A stretch of 64,000 bases of DNA from Halictus rubicundus (lineage: Eukaryota; Arthropoda; Insecta; Hymenoptera; Halictidae), in assembly GCF_050948215.1 (NCBI RefSeq), contig NW_027488996.1, positions 62,001-126,000 of the forward strand, in the 5' to 3' direction. The notes under the pieces are model-generated. The model worked only from the letters and a program-made list of their open reading frames with translations, was not told the DNA's origin and made no database searches. Position 1 is the stretch's first letter; each line of letters begins with the position of its first letter. A program made the translations under genes and the position numbers. Positions 14,861 through 29,035 of the stretch are shown piece after piece.

Positions 14861-17066
14861 ATCCTCTATCATATGATCTATCCCCAATCCTATCCTCTAT
14901 CCTATCCTATCCTCTATCCTATCCTATTCTCTATCCTATCCTATTCTCTATCCTATCCTATACTCTATCCTATACTCTATCCTATCCTATCCTATCCAAT
15001 CCCCTATCCTACCCTCTATTCGATCCTATCCTCTATCCTATCGTATACTCTATACTATCGTATCCTCTACCCTATCGTGTCCTCGATCCTGTAATATCGT
15101 CCATCCTATCCTATTCTCTATCCTACCCTATCCTATCCTCTATCGTATCCTATCCTCTATCCTATCCTATCCTCTATCGTATCCTATCCGCTATCGTCTC
15201 ATGTCCTGTATCCTATCCAATCCTCTATCCTATCCTCTATCCTATCCTAGCCTCTATCCTATCCTATCCTCTCTCCTATCCTATCCTCTATCGTATCCTA
15301 TCCTCTATCCTATCCTATCCTCTATCCTATCCTATCCATTATCCTATCCTATCCTCTATCCTATCGCATAGTCTATCCTATCCTCTATCCTATCCTATCC
15401 TCTATCCTATCCTCTATCCTATACTTTCCTCTATCCTATCCTATCCTCTATTCTATCCTATCCTCCATCGTCTCCTGTCCTCTATCCTATCCAATCCCCT
15501 ATCCTATCCTCTATCGTCTCCTATCCTCTATCCTATCCAATCCCCTATCCTATCCTCTATCGTCTCCTATCCTCTATCCTATCCAATCCCCTATCGGATC
15601 CTCTGTCCTATTCTATCCCCAATCCTATCCTCTATCCTATCCTATCCTCTATCCTATCCTATTCTCTATCCTATCCTATTCTCTATCCTATCCTATACTC
15701 TATCCTATACTCTATCCTATCCTATCCTATCCAATCCTCTATCCTACCCTCTATTTGATCCTATCCTCTATCCTATCGTATACTCTATACTATCGTATCC
15801 TCTACCCTATCGTGTCCTCGATCCTGTAATATCGTCCATCCTATCCTATTCTCTATCCTACCCTATCCTATCCTCTATCGTATCCTATCCTCTATCCTAT
15901 CCTATCCTCTATCGTATCCTATCCGCTATCGTCTCATGTCCTGTATCCTATCCAATCCTCTATCCTATCCTCTATCCTATCCTAGCCTCTATCCTATCCT
16001 ATCCTCTCTCCTATCCTATCCTCTATCGTATCCTATCCTCTATCCTATCCTATCCTCTATCCTATCCTATCCATTATCCTATCCTATCCTCTATCCTATC
16101 GCATAGTCTATCCTATCCTCTATCCTATCCTATCCTCTATCCTATCCTCTATCCTATACTTTCCTCTATCCTATCCTATCCTCTATTCTATCCTATCCTC
16201 CATCGTCTCCTGTCCTCTATCCTATCCAATCCCCTATCCTATCCTCTATCGTCTCCTATCCTCTATCCTATCCAATCCCCTATCCTATCCTCTATCGTCT
16301 CCTATCCTCTATCCTATCCAATCCCCTATCGGATCCTCTGTCCTATCCTATCCCCAATCCTATCCTCTATCCTATCCTATCCTCTATCCTATCCTATTCT
16401 CTATCCTATCCTATTCTCTATCCTATCCTATACTCTATCCTATACTCTATCCTATCCTATCCTATCCAATCCCCTATCCTACCCTCTATTCGATCCTATC
16501 CTCTATCCTATCGTATACTCTATACTATCGTATCCTCTACCCTATCGTGTCCTCGATCCTGTAATATCGTCCATCCTATCCTATTCTCTATCCTACCCTA
16601 TCCTATCCTCTATCGTATCCTATCCTCTATCCTATCCTATCCTCTATCGTATCCTATCCGCTATCGTCTCATGTCCTGTATCCTATCCAATCCTCTATCC
16701 TATCCTCTATCCTATCCTAGCCTCTATCCTATCCTATCCTCTCTCCTATCCTATCCTCTATCGTATTCTATCCTCTATCCTATCCTATCCTCTATCCTAT
16801 CCTATCCATTATCCTATCCTATCCTCTATCCTATCGCATAGTCTATCCTATCCTCTATCCTATCCTATCCTCTATCCTGTCCTCTATCCTATACTTTCCT
16901 CTATCCTATCCTATCCTCTATTCTATCCTATCCTCCATCGTCTCCTGTCCTCTATCCTATCCAATCCCCTATCCTATCCTCTATCGTCTCCTATCCTCTA
17001 TCCTATCCAATCCCCTATCCTATCCTCTATCGTCTCCTATCCTCTATCCTATCCAATCCCCTATCG
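14861..17066. repeat. 735-bp higher-order repeat, second cluster (three units)
   Basis: GATCCTGTAA lies at 15,085, 15,820 and 16,555, and GGATCC at 15,596, 16,331 and 17,066, so every interval is exactly 735 bp. Both markers are displaced by 3,584 bp from their counterparts in the first cluster. The middle unit carries private changes near 15,740-15,760 (CAATCCTC for CAATCCCC, ATTTGATCC for ATTCGATCC). The left boundary is set one period before the first GGATCC and is approximate. Confidence 0.85.
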
Positions 17067-17628
17067 GATCCTCTGTCCTATCCTATCCTCAATCCTATCC
17101 TATCCTCAATCCTATACTATCCTCTATCCTATCCTATCCTCAATCCTATCCTATCCTCTATCCTATCCTATCCTCTATCCTATCCTATTCTCAATCCTAT
17201 CCTGTCCTCTATCCTATCCTATCCTCTATGCTATCCCATCCTCTATCCTATCCTATCCTCTATCATATCCTATCCTCTATCCTATCGTATCGTCTATCCT
17301 ATCCTATCCTCTATCATATGATCTATCCCCAATCCTATCCTCTATCCTATCCTATCCTTTATCCTATCCTATTCTCTATCCTATCCTATTCTCTATCCTA
17401 TCCTATACTCTATCCTATACTCTATCCTATCCTATCCTATCCAATCCCCTATCCTACCCTCTATTCGATCCTATCCTCTATCCTATCGTATACTCTATAC
17501 TATCGTATCCTCTACCCTATCGTGTCCTCGATCCTATAATATCGTCCATCCTATCCTATTCTCTATCCTACCCTATCCTATCCTTTATCGTATCCTATCC
17601 TCTATCGTATCCTATCCGCTATCGTCTC

Positions 17629-18420
17629 ATGTCCTCTATCCTATCCAATCCTATATCCTATACTCTATCCTATCCTATCCTCTATCCTATCCTATCCTCA
17701 ATCATATCCTATCCTCTCTCCTATCCTATCCCCTATCCTATCCTCTATCCTATCCTCTATCCTATCCTATCCTCTATCCTATCGTATACTCTATCCTATC
17801 CTATCCTCAATCCTATCCTATCCTCTATCCTATCCCATCCTCTATCCTATCCTATGCTCTATCCTCAATCCTATTCTCTATCCTATCCTATCCTCTATAC
17901 TATCCTATCCTCTCTCCTATCCTATCCTCTATCCTATCCTCTATCCTATCCTCTATCCTATCCTCTATCCTATCCTATCCTCTATCCTATCCTATCCTCA
18001 ATCCTATCCTATCCTCTCTCCTATCCTATCCTCTATCCTATCCTCTACCCTATCCTCTATCCTATCCTATCCTCTATCCTATCCTATCCTCAATCCTATC
18101 CTATCCTCTATCCTATCCTGTCCTCTATGCTATGCCATCCTCTATCCTATTCTATCCTCTATCCTACCCTATCCTCTATCCTATCCTATCCTCTATCCTA
18201 TCCTATCCTCTATCCTATTCTATCATCAATCCTATCCTATCCTCTATCCTATCCTATCCTCTATGCTATCCCATCCTCTATCCTATACTATGCTCTATCC
18301 TATCCTATCCTCTATCCTATCCTATCCTCAATCCTATCCTATCCTCTATCCTATCCTATCCTCTATGCTATCCCATCCACTATGCTATCCTATCCTCTAT
18401 CCTATCCTATCCTCTATCCT
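17629..18420. repeat. Segmental copy, partner at 13,259
   Basis: Repeat of the segment that starts at 13,259, with the same CTTTATCG left flank and the same order of variants; the displacement grows from 4,370 to 4,382 bp within the segment. The right boundary is approximate. Confidence 0.6.
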
Positions 18421-21400
18421 ATCCTATCCATTATCCTATCCTATCCTCTATCCTATCCTATCCTCTATTCTATCCTATCCTCCATCGTCTCCTGTCCTCT
18501 ATCCTATCCAATCCCCTATCCTATCCTCTATCGTCTGCTATCCTCTATCCTATCCAATCCCCTATCGGATCCTCTATCCTATCCTATCCTCAATCCTATC
18601 CTATCCTCAATCCTATCCTATCCTCTATCCTATCCTATCCTCTATGCTATCCCATCCTCTATCCTATACTATGCTCTATCCTATCCTATCCTCTATCCTA
18701 TCCTATCCTCTATCCTATCCTATCCTCTATCCTATCCTATCCTCTATCCTATGCTCTATCCTCAATCCTATCCTCTATCCTATCCTATCCTCTATCCTAT
18801 CCTTTCCTCTATCCTATCCTATCCTCTATTCTATCCTATCCTCCATCGTCTCCTGTCCTCTATCCTATCCAATCCCCTATCCTATCCTCTATCGTCTCCT
18901 ATCCTCTATCCTATCCTATCCTCAATCCTATCCTATCCTCAATCCTATCCTATCCTCTATCCTATTCTATCCTCTGTGGTATCCCAACCTCTATCCTATA
19001 CTATGCTCTATCCTATCCTATCCAATCCCCTATCCTATTCTCAATCCTATCCTATCTTCTATCCTATCCTATCCTCTATGCTATCCCATCCTCTATCCTA
19101 TCCTATGATCTATCCTCAATCCTATTCCCTATTCTACCCTATCCTCTATCCTATCCTATACTCTATCCTATCCTATCCTCTATCCTATCCTATACTCTCT
19201 CCTATCCTATCCTATCCAATCCCCTATCCTATCCTCTATTCGATCCTATCCTCTATCCTATCGTATCCTCTATACTATCGTATCCTCTATCCTATCGTGT
19301 CCTCTATCCTATCGTGTCCTCGATCCTATCATATCATTCATCCTATCCTATTCTCTATCCTACCCTATCCTATCCTCTATCGTATCCTACCCTCTATCCT
19401 ATCCTATCCTCTATCGTATCCTATCCGCTATCGTCTCCTTTCCTCTATCCTGTCCAATCCCCTATCCGATCCTCTATATTATCCTCTTTACTATCCTGTT
19501 CTCTATCCTATCCTATCCTCTATCCTATCCTATCCTCTATCGTATCCTATCCTCTATCCTATCCAATCCTCTATCCTATCCTCTATCCTATCCTAGCCTC
19601 TCTCCTATCAAAATCCTCTATCCTATCCTATCCTCTATCCTATCCGATCCTCTATCGTATCCTATCCTCTATCCTATTCTATTCTCCATCCTATCCTATC
19701 CTCTATCCTATCCTGTCTCCTCAATCCTATAATATCCTCTATCCTATCCTATACTCTATCCTATCCCATCCACTATGCTATCCTATCCTCTATCCTATCC
19801 CATCCTCTATCCTATCCTATGCTCTATCCTCAATCCTATTCTCTATCCTATCCTATCCTCTATCCTATCCTATACTCTATCCTATCCTATTCTCTATACT
19901 ATCCTATCCTCTATCCTATCCTATACTCTATCCTATCCTCTATCCTATCCTATCCTCTATCCTATCCTATCCTCTCTCCTATCCTATCATCTATCCTATC
20001 GTATCCTCTATCCTATCCGATCCTCTATCCTATCCTATCCTCTATCCTATCCTATCCCCTATCCTATCCTATCCTCTATCCTATCCTTACCTCTATCCCA
20101 ACCTATCCTCTATTCTATCCTATCCTCCATCGTCTCCTGTCCTCTATCCTATCCAATCCCCTATCCTAACCTCTATCGTCTCCTATCCTCTATCCTATCC
20201 AATCCCCTATCGGATCCTCCATCCTATCCTATCCTCTATCCTACCCTATCCTCAATCCTATCCTATCCTCTATCGTATCCTATCCTATCCAATCCCCTAT
20301 CCTATCCTCTATTCGATCCTATCCTCTATCCTATCCTATCCATTATCCTATCCTATCCTCTATCCTATCGTATACTCTATCCTATCCTCTTTCCTATCCT
20401 ATCCTCTATCCTATCCTGTCCTCTATCCTATCCTATTCTCTATCCTATCTTATCCTCTATACTATCCTCTCTCCTCAATCCTATAATATCCTCTATCCTA
20501 TCCTATACTCTATCCTATCCCATCCACTATCCTATCCTATCCTCTATCCTATCCTATCCTCTATCCTATCCTATCCTCTATCCTATCCTATCCCCTATCC
20601 TATCATATCCTCTATCCTATCCTATCCTCTATCCTATCCTTTCCTCTATCCTATCCTATCCTCTATTCTATCCTATCCTCCATCGTCTCCTGTCCTCTAT
20701 CCTATCCAATCCCATATCCTTTCCTCTATCGTCTCCTATCCTCTATCCTATCCAATCCCCTATCGGATCCTCCATCCTATCCTATCCTCTATCCTATCCT
20801 ATCCTCAACCCTATCCTATCCTCTATTATATCCGATCCTCTATCGTATCCTATCCTCTATCATATCCTATCCAATCCCCTATCCTATCCTCAATCCTATC
20901 CTATCTTCTATCCTATCCTATCCTCTATGCTATCCCATCCTCTATCCTATCCTATGCTCTATCCTCAATCCTATTCCCTATCCTACCCTATCCTCTATCC
21001 TATCCTATACTCTATGCTATCCCATCCTCTATCCTATCCTATGCTCTATCCTCAATCCTATTCCCTATCCTACCCTATCCTCTATCCTATCCTATACTCT
21101 ATCCTATCCTATCCTCTATCCTATCCTATACTCTATCCTATCCTATCCTATCCAATCCCCTATCCTATCCTCTATTCGATCCTATCCTCTATCCTATCGT
21201 ATCCTCTATACTATCGTATCCTCTATCCTATCGTGTCCTCGATCCTATCATATCATTCATCCTATAATATCCTCTATCCTATCCCATCCACTATCCTATC
21301 CTATCCTCTATCCTATCCTATCCTCTATCCTATCCTATCCTCTATCCTATCCTATCCCCTATCCTAACATATCCTCTATCCTATCCTATCCTCTATCCTA

Positions 21401-22686
21401 TCCTCTCTCCTCAATCCTATAATATCCTCTATCCTATCCTATACTCTATCCTATCCGCCCCACTATCCTATCCAATCCACTATCCTATCCTCTATCGTCT
21501 CCTATCCTCTATCCTATCCAATCCCCTATCGGATCCTCTATCCTATCCTATCCTCTATACTATCCTATCCCCTATCCTATCCTCTATTCGATCCTATCCT
21601 CTATCCTATCGTATCCTCTATCGTATCCTATCCTCTATCCTATCCAATGCTCTATCCTATCCTCTATCCTATGCTATCCTCTATCCTATCCTATTCTCTC
21701 TCCTATCCTATCCTCTATCCTATCCTATCCTCTATCCTATCCGATCCTTTATCGTATCCTATCCTCTATCCTATCCTCTTCTCTATCCTATCTTATCCTC
21801 TATACTATCCTCTCTCCTCAGTCCTATAATATCCTCTATCCTATCCTATACTCTATCGTATCACATCCACTATCCTATCCTATCCTCTATCCTATCCTAT
21901 CCTCTATCCTATCCTATCCTCTATCCTATCCTATCGCCTATCCTATCATATCCTCTATCCTATCCTATCCTCTATCCTATCCTTTCCTCTATCCTATCCT
22001 ATCCTCTATTCTATCCTATCGTCCATCGTCTCCTGTCCTCTATCCTATCCAATCTCCTATCCTATCCTCTATCCTATCCAATGCCCTATCGGATCCTCTA
22101 TCCTATCCTATCCTATCCAATCCCCTATCCTATCCTCTATTCGATCCTATCCTCTATGCTATCCCATCCTCTATCCTATCCTATGTTCTATCCTCAATCC
22201 TATTCTCTATCCTATCCTATCCTATATCCTATCCTATCCTCTATCCTATCCTATCCTCAATCCTATCCTATCCTCTATTATATCCGATCCTCTATCGTAT
22301 CCTATCCTCTATCGTATCCTATCCTCTATCCTATCCTATGCTCTATCCTCAATCCTATTCCCTATCCTACCCTATCCTCTATCCTATCCTATACTCTATC
22401 CTATCTTATCCTCTATCCTATCCTATACTCTATCCTATCCTATCCTATCCAATCCCCTATCCTATCCTCTATTCGATCCTATCCTCTATCCTATCGTATC
22501 CTCTATACTATCGTATCCTCTATCCTATCGTGTCCTCGATCCTATCCCATCCACTATCCTATCCTATCCTCTATCCTATCCTATCCTCTTTCCTATCCTA
22601 TCCTCTATCCTATCCTATCCCCTATCCTATCATATCCTCTATCCTATCCTATCCTCTATCCTATCCTTTCCTCTATCCTATCCTAT

Positions 22687-24083
22687 CCGCTATTCTATCC
22701 TATCCTCCATCGTCTCCTGTCCTCTATCCTATACAATCCCCTATCCTTTCCTCTATGGTCTCCTATCCTCTATCCTATCCAATCCCCTATCGGATCCTCC
22801 ATCCTATCCTATCCTCTATCCTATCCTAACCTCAATCCTATCCTATCCTCTATCCTATCCTACCCTCTATCCTATCCTACCCTCTATCCTATCCTATCCT
22901 CAATCCTATCCTATCCTCAATCCTATCCTATCCTCTATCCTATCCTATCCTCTATCCTATCCTATCCTCTATCCTATCCTTTCCTCTATCCTATCCTATC
23001 CTCCATCGTCTCCTGTCCTCTATCCTATCCAATCCTCTATCGTATCCTATCAGCTATCGTCTCCTGTCATCTATCCTGTCCAATCCCCTATCCGATCCTC
23101 TATATTATCCTCTTTACTATCCTGTTCTCTATCCTATCCTATCCTCTATCCTATCCTATCCTCTATCGTATCCTATCCTCTATCCTATCCAATCCTCTAT
23201 CCTATCCTATATCCTATCCTAGCCTCTATCCTATCCAATGCCCTATCGGATCCTCTATCCTATCCTATCCTATCCAATCCCCTATCCTATCCTCTATTCG
23301 ATCCTATCCTCTATGCTATCCCATCCTCTATCCTATCCTATGTTCTATCCTCAATCCTATTCTCTATCCTATCCTATCCTATATCCTATCCTATCCTCTA
23401 TCCTATCCTATCCTCAATCCTATCCTATCCTCTATTATATCCGATCCTCTATCGTATCCTATCCTCTATCGTATCCTATCCTCTATCCTATCCTACGCTC
23501 TATCCTCAATCCTATTCCCTATCCTACCCTATCCTCTATCCTATCCTATACTCTATCCTATCTTATCCTCTATCCTATCCTATACTCTATCCTATCCTAT
23601 CCTATCCAATCCCCTATCCTATCCTCTATTCGATCCTATCCTCTATCCTATCGTATCCTCTATGCTATCGTATCCTCTATCCTATCGTGTCCTCGATCCT
23701 ATCCCATCCACTATCCTATCCTACCCTCTATCCTATCCTACCCTCTATCCTATCCTATCCTCAATCCTATCCTATCCCCAATCCTATCCTATCCTCTATC
23801 CTATCCTATCCTCTATCCTATCCTATCCTCTATCCTATCCTTTCCTCTATCCTATCCTATCCTCCATCGTCTCCTGTCCTCTATCCTATCCAATCCTCTA
23901 TCGTATCCTATCAGCTATCGTCTCCTGTCATCTATCCTGTCCAATCCCCTATCCGATCCTCTATATTATCCTCTTTACTATCCTGTTCTCTATCCTATCC
24001 TATCCTCTATCCTATCCTATCCTCTATCGTATCCTATCCTCTATCCTATCCAATCCTCTATCCTATCCTATATCCTATCCTAG
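22687..24083. repeat. 1.4-kb block B, copy 1
   Basis: This block begins at CCGCTATTCTATCC and contains the rare words ATACAATCCCC and CTATGGTCTCC (GG at 22,757), then TCCAATGCCCTATCGG (ATG at 23,238), and ends just before the next TCCAATGCCC. All of these markers recur in four other blocks at fixed offsets. Confidence 0.8.
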
Positions 24084-25440
24084 CCTCTATCCTATCCAAT
24101 GCCCTATCGGATCCTCTATCCTATCCTATCCTATCCAATCCCCTATCCTATCCTCTATTCGATCCTATCCTCTATGCTATCCCATCCTCTATCCTATCCT
24201 ATGTTCTATCCTCAATCCTATTCTCTATCCTATCCTATCCTATATCCTATCCTATCCTCTATCCTATCCTATCCTCAATCCTATCCTATCCTCTATTATA
24301 TCCGATCCTCTATCGTATCCTATCCTCTATCGCATCCTATCCTCTATCCTATCCTATCCAATCCCCTATCCTATTCTCAATCCTATCCTATCTTCTATCC
24401 TATCCTATCCTCTATGCTATCCCATCCTCTATCCTATCCTATGCTCTATACTCAATCCTATTCCCTATCCTACCCTATCCTCTATCCTATCCTATACTCT
24501 ATCCTATCCTATCCTCTATCCTATCCTCTATCCTATACTTTCCTCTATCCTATCCTATCCTCTATTCTATGCTATCCTCCATCGTCTCCTGTCCCCTATC
24601 CTATCCAATCCCCTATCCTATCCTCTATCGTCTCCTATCCTCTATCCTATCCAATCCCCTATCCTATCCTCTATCGTCTCCTATCCTCTATCCTATCCAA
24701 TCCCCTATCGGATCCTCTGTCCTATCCTATCCTCAATCCTATCCTATCCTCAATCCTATCCTATCCTCTATCCTATCCTATCCTCAATCCTATCCTATCC
24801 TCTATCCTATCCTATCCTCTATCCTATCCTATCCTCAATCCTATCCTATCCTCTATCCTATCCTATCCTCTATGCTATCCCATCCTCTATCCTATCCTAT
24901 CCTCTATCCTATCCTATCCTCTATCCTATCGTATCCTCTATCCAATCCTATCCTCTATCCTAACCGATCCTCTATCGTATCCTATCCTCTATCCTATCCT
25001 ATTCTCCATCCTATCCTATTCTCTATCCTATCCTCTCTCCTCAATCCTATAATATCCTTTATCCTATCCTATACTCTATCCTATCCCATCCACTATGCTA
25101 TCCTATCCTCTATCCTATCCTATCCTCTATCCTATCCTATCCATTATCCTATCCTATCCTCTATCCTATCCTATCCTCTATACTATCCTATCCTCCATCG
25201 TCTCCTGTCCTCTATCCTATCCAATCCCCTATCCTATCCTCTATCGTCTGCTATCCTCTATCCTATCCAATCCCCTATCGGATCCTCTATCCTATCCTAT
25301 CCTCAATCCTATCCTATCCTCAATCCTATCCTATCCTCTATCCTATCCTATCCTCTATGCTATCCCATCCTCTATCCTATACTATGCTCTATCCTATCCT
25401 ATCCTCTATCCTATCCTATCCTCTATCCTATCCTATCCTC
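23238..25440. repeat. ~2.2-kb segmental duplication, copy 1 (partner at 28,190)
   Basis: Markers through this interval recur 4,952 bp downstream: TCCAATGCCC at 23,238 and 24,099 against 28,190 and 29,051, the CACTATGCTATCC word at about 25,090 against 30,042, and the CTATACTATGCTC word against its partner near 30,330. A visible substitution is CCAATCC near 24,943 where the partner has CCTATCC. The right boundary is approximate. Confidence 0.75.
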
Positions 25441-25470
25441 TATCCTATCCTTTCCTCTATCCTATCCTAT

Positions 25471-26867
25471 CCGCTATTCTATCCTATCCTCCATCGTCTC
25501 CTGTCCTCTATCCTATACAATCCCCTATCCTTTCCTCTATGGTCTCCTATCCTCTATCCTATCCAATCCCCTATCGGATCCTCCATCCTATCCTATCCTC
25601 TATCCTATCCTAACCTCAATCCTATCCTATCCTCTATCCTATCCTACCCTCTATCCTATCCTACCCTCTATCCTATCCTATCCTCAATCCTATCCTATCC
25701 TCAATCCTATCCTATCCTCTATCCTATCCTATCCTCTATCCTATCCTATCCTCTATCCTATCCTTTCCTCTATCCTATCCTATCCTCCATCGTCTCCTGT
25801 CCTCTATCCTATCCAATCCTCTATCGTATCCTATCAGCTATCGTCTCCTGTCATCTATCCTGTCCAATCCCCTATCCGATCCTCTATATTATCCTCTTTA
25901 CTATCCTGTTCTCTATCCTATCCTATCCTCTATCCTATCCTATCCTCTATCGTATCCTATCCTCTATCCTATCCAATCCTCTATCCTATCCTATATCCTA
26001 TCCTAGCCTCTATCCTATCCAATGCCCTATCGGATCCTCTATCCTATCCTATCCTATCCAATCCCCTATCCTATCCTCTATTCGATCCTATCCTCTATGC
26101 TATCCCATCCTCTATCCTATCCTATGTTCTATCCTCAATCCTATTCTCTATCCTATCCTATCCTATATCCTATCCTATCCTCTATCGTATCCTATCCTCA
26201 ATCCTATCCTATCCTCTATTATATCCGATCCTCTATCGTATCCTATCCTCTATCGTATCCTATCCTCTATCCTATCCTACGCTCTATCCTCAATCCTATT
26301 CCCTATCCTACCCTATCCTCTATCCTATCCTATACTCTATCCTATCTTATCCTCTATCCTATCCTATACTCTATCCTATCCTATCCTATCCAATCCCCTA
26401 TCCTATCCTCTATTCGATCCTATCCTCTATCCTATCGTATCCTCTATGCTATCGTATCCTCTATCCTATCGTGTCCTCGATCCTATCCCATCCACTATCC
26501 TATCCTACCCTCTATCCTATCCTACCCTCTATCCTATCCTATCCTCAATCCTATCCTATCCCCAATCCTATCCTATCCTCTATCCTATCCTATCCTCTAT
26601 CCTATCCTATCCTCTATCCTATCCTTTCCTCTATCCTATCCTATCCTCCATCGTCTCCTGTCCTCTATCCTATCCAATCCTCTATCGTATCCTATCAGCT
26701 ATCGTCTCCTGTCATCTATCCTGTCCAATCCCCTATCCGATCCTCTATATTATCCTCTTTACTATCCTGTTCTCTATCCTATCCTATCCTCTATCCTATC
26801 CTATCCTCTATCGTATCCTATCCTCTATCCTATCCAATCCTCTATCCTATCCTATATCCTATCCTAG
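25471..26867. repeat. 1.4-kb block B, copy 2
   Basis: Displaced 2,784 bp from copy 1: CCGCTATTC at 25,471, CTATGGTC with GG at 25,541, TCCAATGCCC with ATG at 26,022. A single visible difference from copy 1 is a C-to-G change giving TATCGTATCCTCAATCC near 26,185. Confidence 0.8.
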
Positions 26868-27638
26868 CCTCTATCCTATCCAATGCCCTATCGGATCCTC
26901 TATCCTATCCTATCCTATCCAATCCCCTATCCTATCCTCTATTCGATCCTATCCTCTATGCTATCCCATCCTCTATCCTATCCTATGTTCTATCCTCAAT
27001 CCTATTCTCTATCCTATCCTATCCTATATCCTATCCTATCCTCTATCCTATCCTATCCTCAATCCTATCCTATCCTCTATTATATCCGATCCTCTATCGT
27101 ATCCTATCCTCTATCGCATCCTATCCTCTATCCTATCCTATCCAATCCCCTATCCTATTCTCAATCCTATCCTATCTTCTATCCTATCCTATCCTCTATG
27201 CTATCCCATCCTCTATCCTATCCTATGCTCTATACTCAATCCTATTCCCTATCCTACCCTATCCTCTATCCTATCCTATACTCTATCCTATCCTATCCTC
27301 TATCCTATCCTCTATCCTATACTTTCCTCTATCCTATCCTATCCTCTATTCTATGCTATCCTCCATCGTCTCCTGTCCTCTATCCTATCCAATCCCCTAT
27401 CCTATCCTCTATCGTCTCCTATCCTCTATCCTATCCAATCCCCTATCGGATCCTCTATCCTATCCTATCCTCAATCCTATCCTATCCTCAATCCTATCCT
27501 ATCCTCTATCCTATCCTATCCTCTATGCTATCCCATCCTCTATCCTATACTATGCTCTATCCTATCCTATCCTCTATCCTATCCTATCCTCTATCCTATC
27601 CTATCCTCTATCCTATCCTTTCCTCTATCCTATCCTAT

Positions 27639-29035
27639 CCGCTATTCTATCCTATCCTCCATCGTCTCCTGTCCTCTATCCTATACAATCCCCTATCCTT
27701 TCCTCTATGGTCTCCTATCCTCTATCCTATCCAATCCCCTATCGGATCCTCCATCCTATCCTATCCTCTATCCTATCCTAACCTCAATCCTATCCTATCC
27801 TCTATCCTATCCTACCCTCTATCCTATCCTACCCTCTATCCTATCCTATCCTCAATCCTATCCTATCCTCAATCCTATCCTATCCTCTATCCTATCCTAT
27901 CCTCTATCCTATCCTATCCTCTATCCTATCCTTTCCTCTATCCTATCCTATCCTCCATCGTCTCCTGTCCTCTATCCTATCCAATCCTCTATCGTATCCT
28001 ATCAGCTATCGTCTCCTGTCATCTATCCTGTCCAATCCCCTATCCGATCCTCTATATTATCCTCTTTACTATCCTGTTCTCTATCCTATCCTATCCTCTA
28101 TCCTATCCTATCCTCTATCGTATCCTATCCTCTATCCTATCCAATCCTCTATCCTATCCTATATCCTATCCTAGCCTCTATCCTATCCAATGCCCTATCG
28201 GATCCTCTATCCTATCCTATCCTATCCAATCCCCTATCCTATCCTCTATTCGATCCTATCCTCTATGCTATCCCATCCTCTATCCTATCCTATGTTCTAT
28301 CCTCAATCCTATTCTCTATCCTATCCTATCCTATATCCTATCCTATCCTCTATCGTATCCTATCCTCAATCCTATCCTATCCTCTATTATATCCGATCCT
28401 CTATCGTATCCTATCCTCTATCGTATCCTATCCTCTATCCTATCCTACGCTCTATCCTCAATCCTATTCCCTATCCTACCCTATCCTCTATCCTATCCTA
28501 TACTCTATCCTATCTTATCCTCTATCCTATCCTATACTCTATCCTATCCTATCCTATCCAATCCCCTATCCTATCCTCTATTCGATCCTATCCTCTATCC
28601 TATCGTATCCTCTATGCTATCGTATCCTCTATCCTATCGTGTCCTCGATCCTATCCCATCCACTATCCTATCCTACCCTCTATCCTATCCTACCCTCTAT
28701 CCTATCCTATCCTCAATCCTATCCTATCCCCAATCCTATCCTATCCTCTATCCTATCCTATCCTCTATCCTATCCTATCCTCTATCCTATCCTTTCCTCT
28801 ATCCTATCCTATCCTCCATCGTCTCCTGTCCTCTATCCTATCCAATCCTCTATCGTATCCTATCAGCTATCGTCTCCTGTCATCTATCCTGTCCAATCCC
28901 CTATCCGATCCTCTATATTATCCTCTTTACTATCCTGTTCTCTATCCTATCCTATCCTCTATCCTATCCTATCCTCTATCGTATCCTATCCTCTATCCTA
29001 TCCAATCCTCTATCCTATCCTATATCCTATCCTAG
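27639..29035. repeat. 1.4-kb block B, copy 3
   Basis: Displaced 2,168 bp from copy 2 with all the same markers (GG of CTATGGTC at 27,709, ATG of TCCAATGCCC at 28,190). It carries the same private C-to-G change as copy 2, so copies 2 and 3 are more closely related to each other than to copy 1. Confidence 0.8.
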
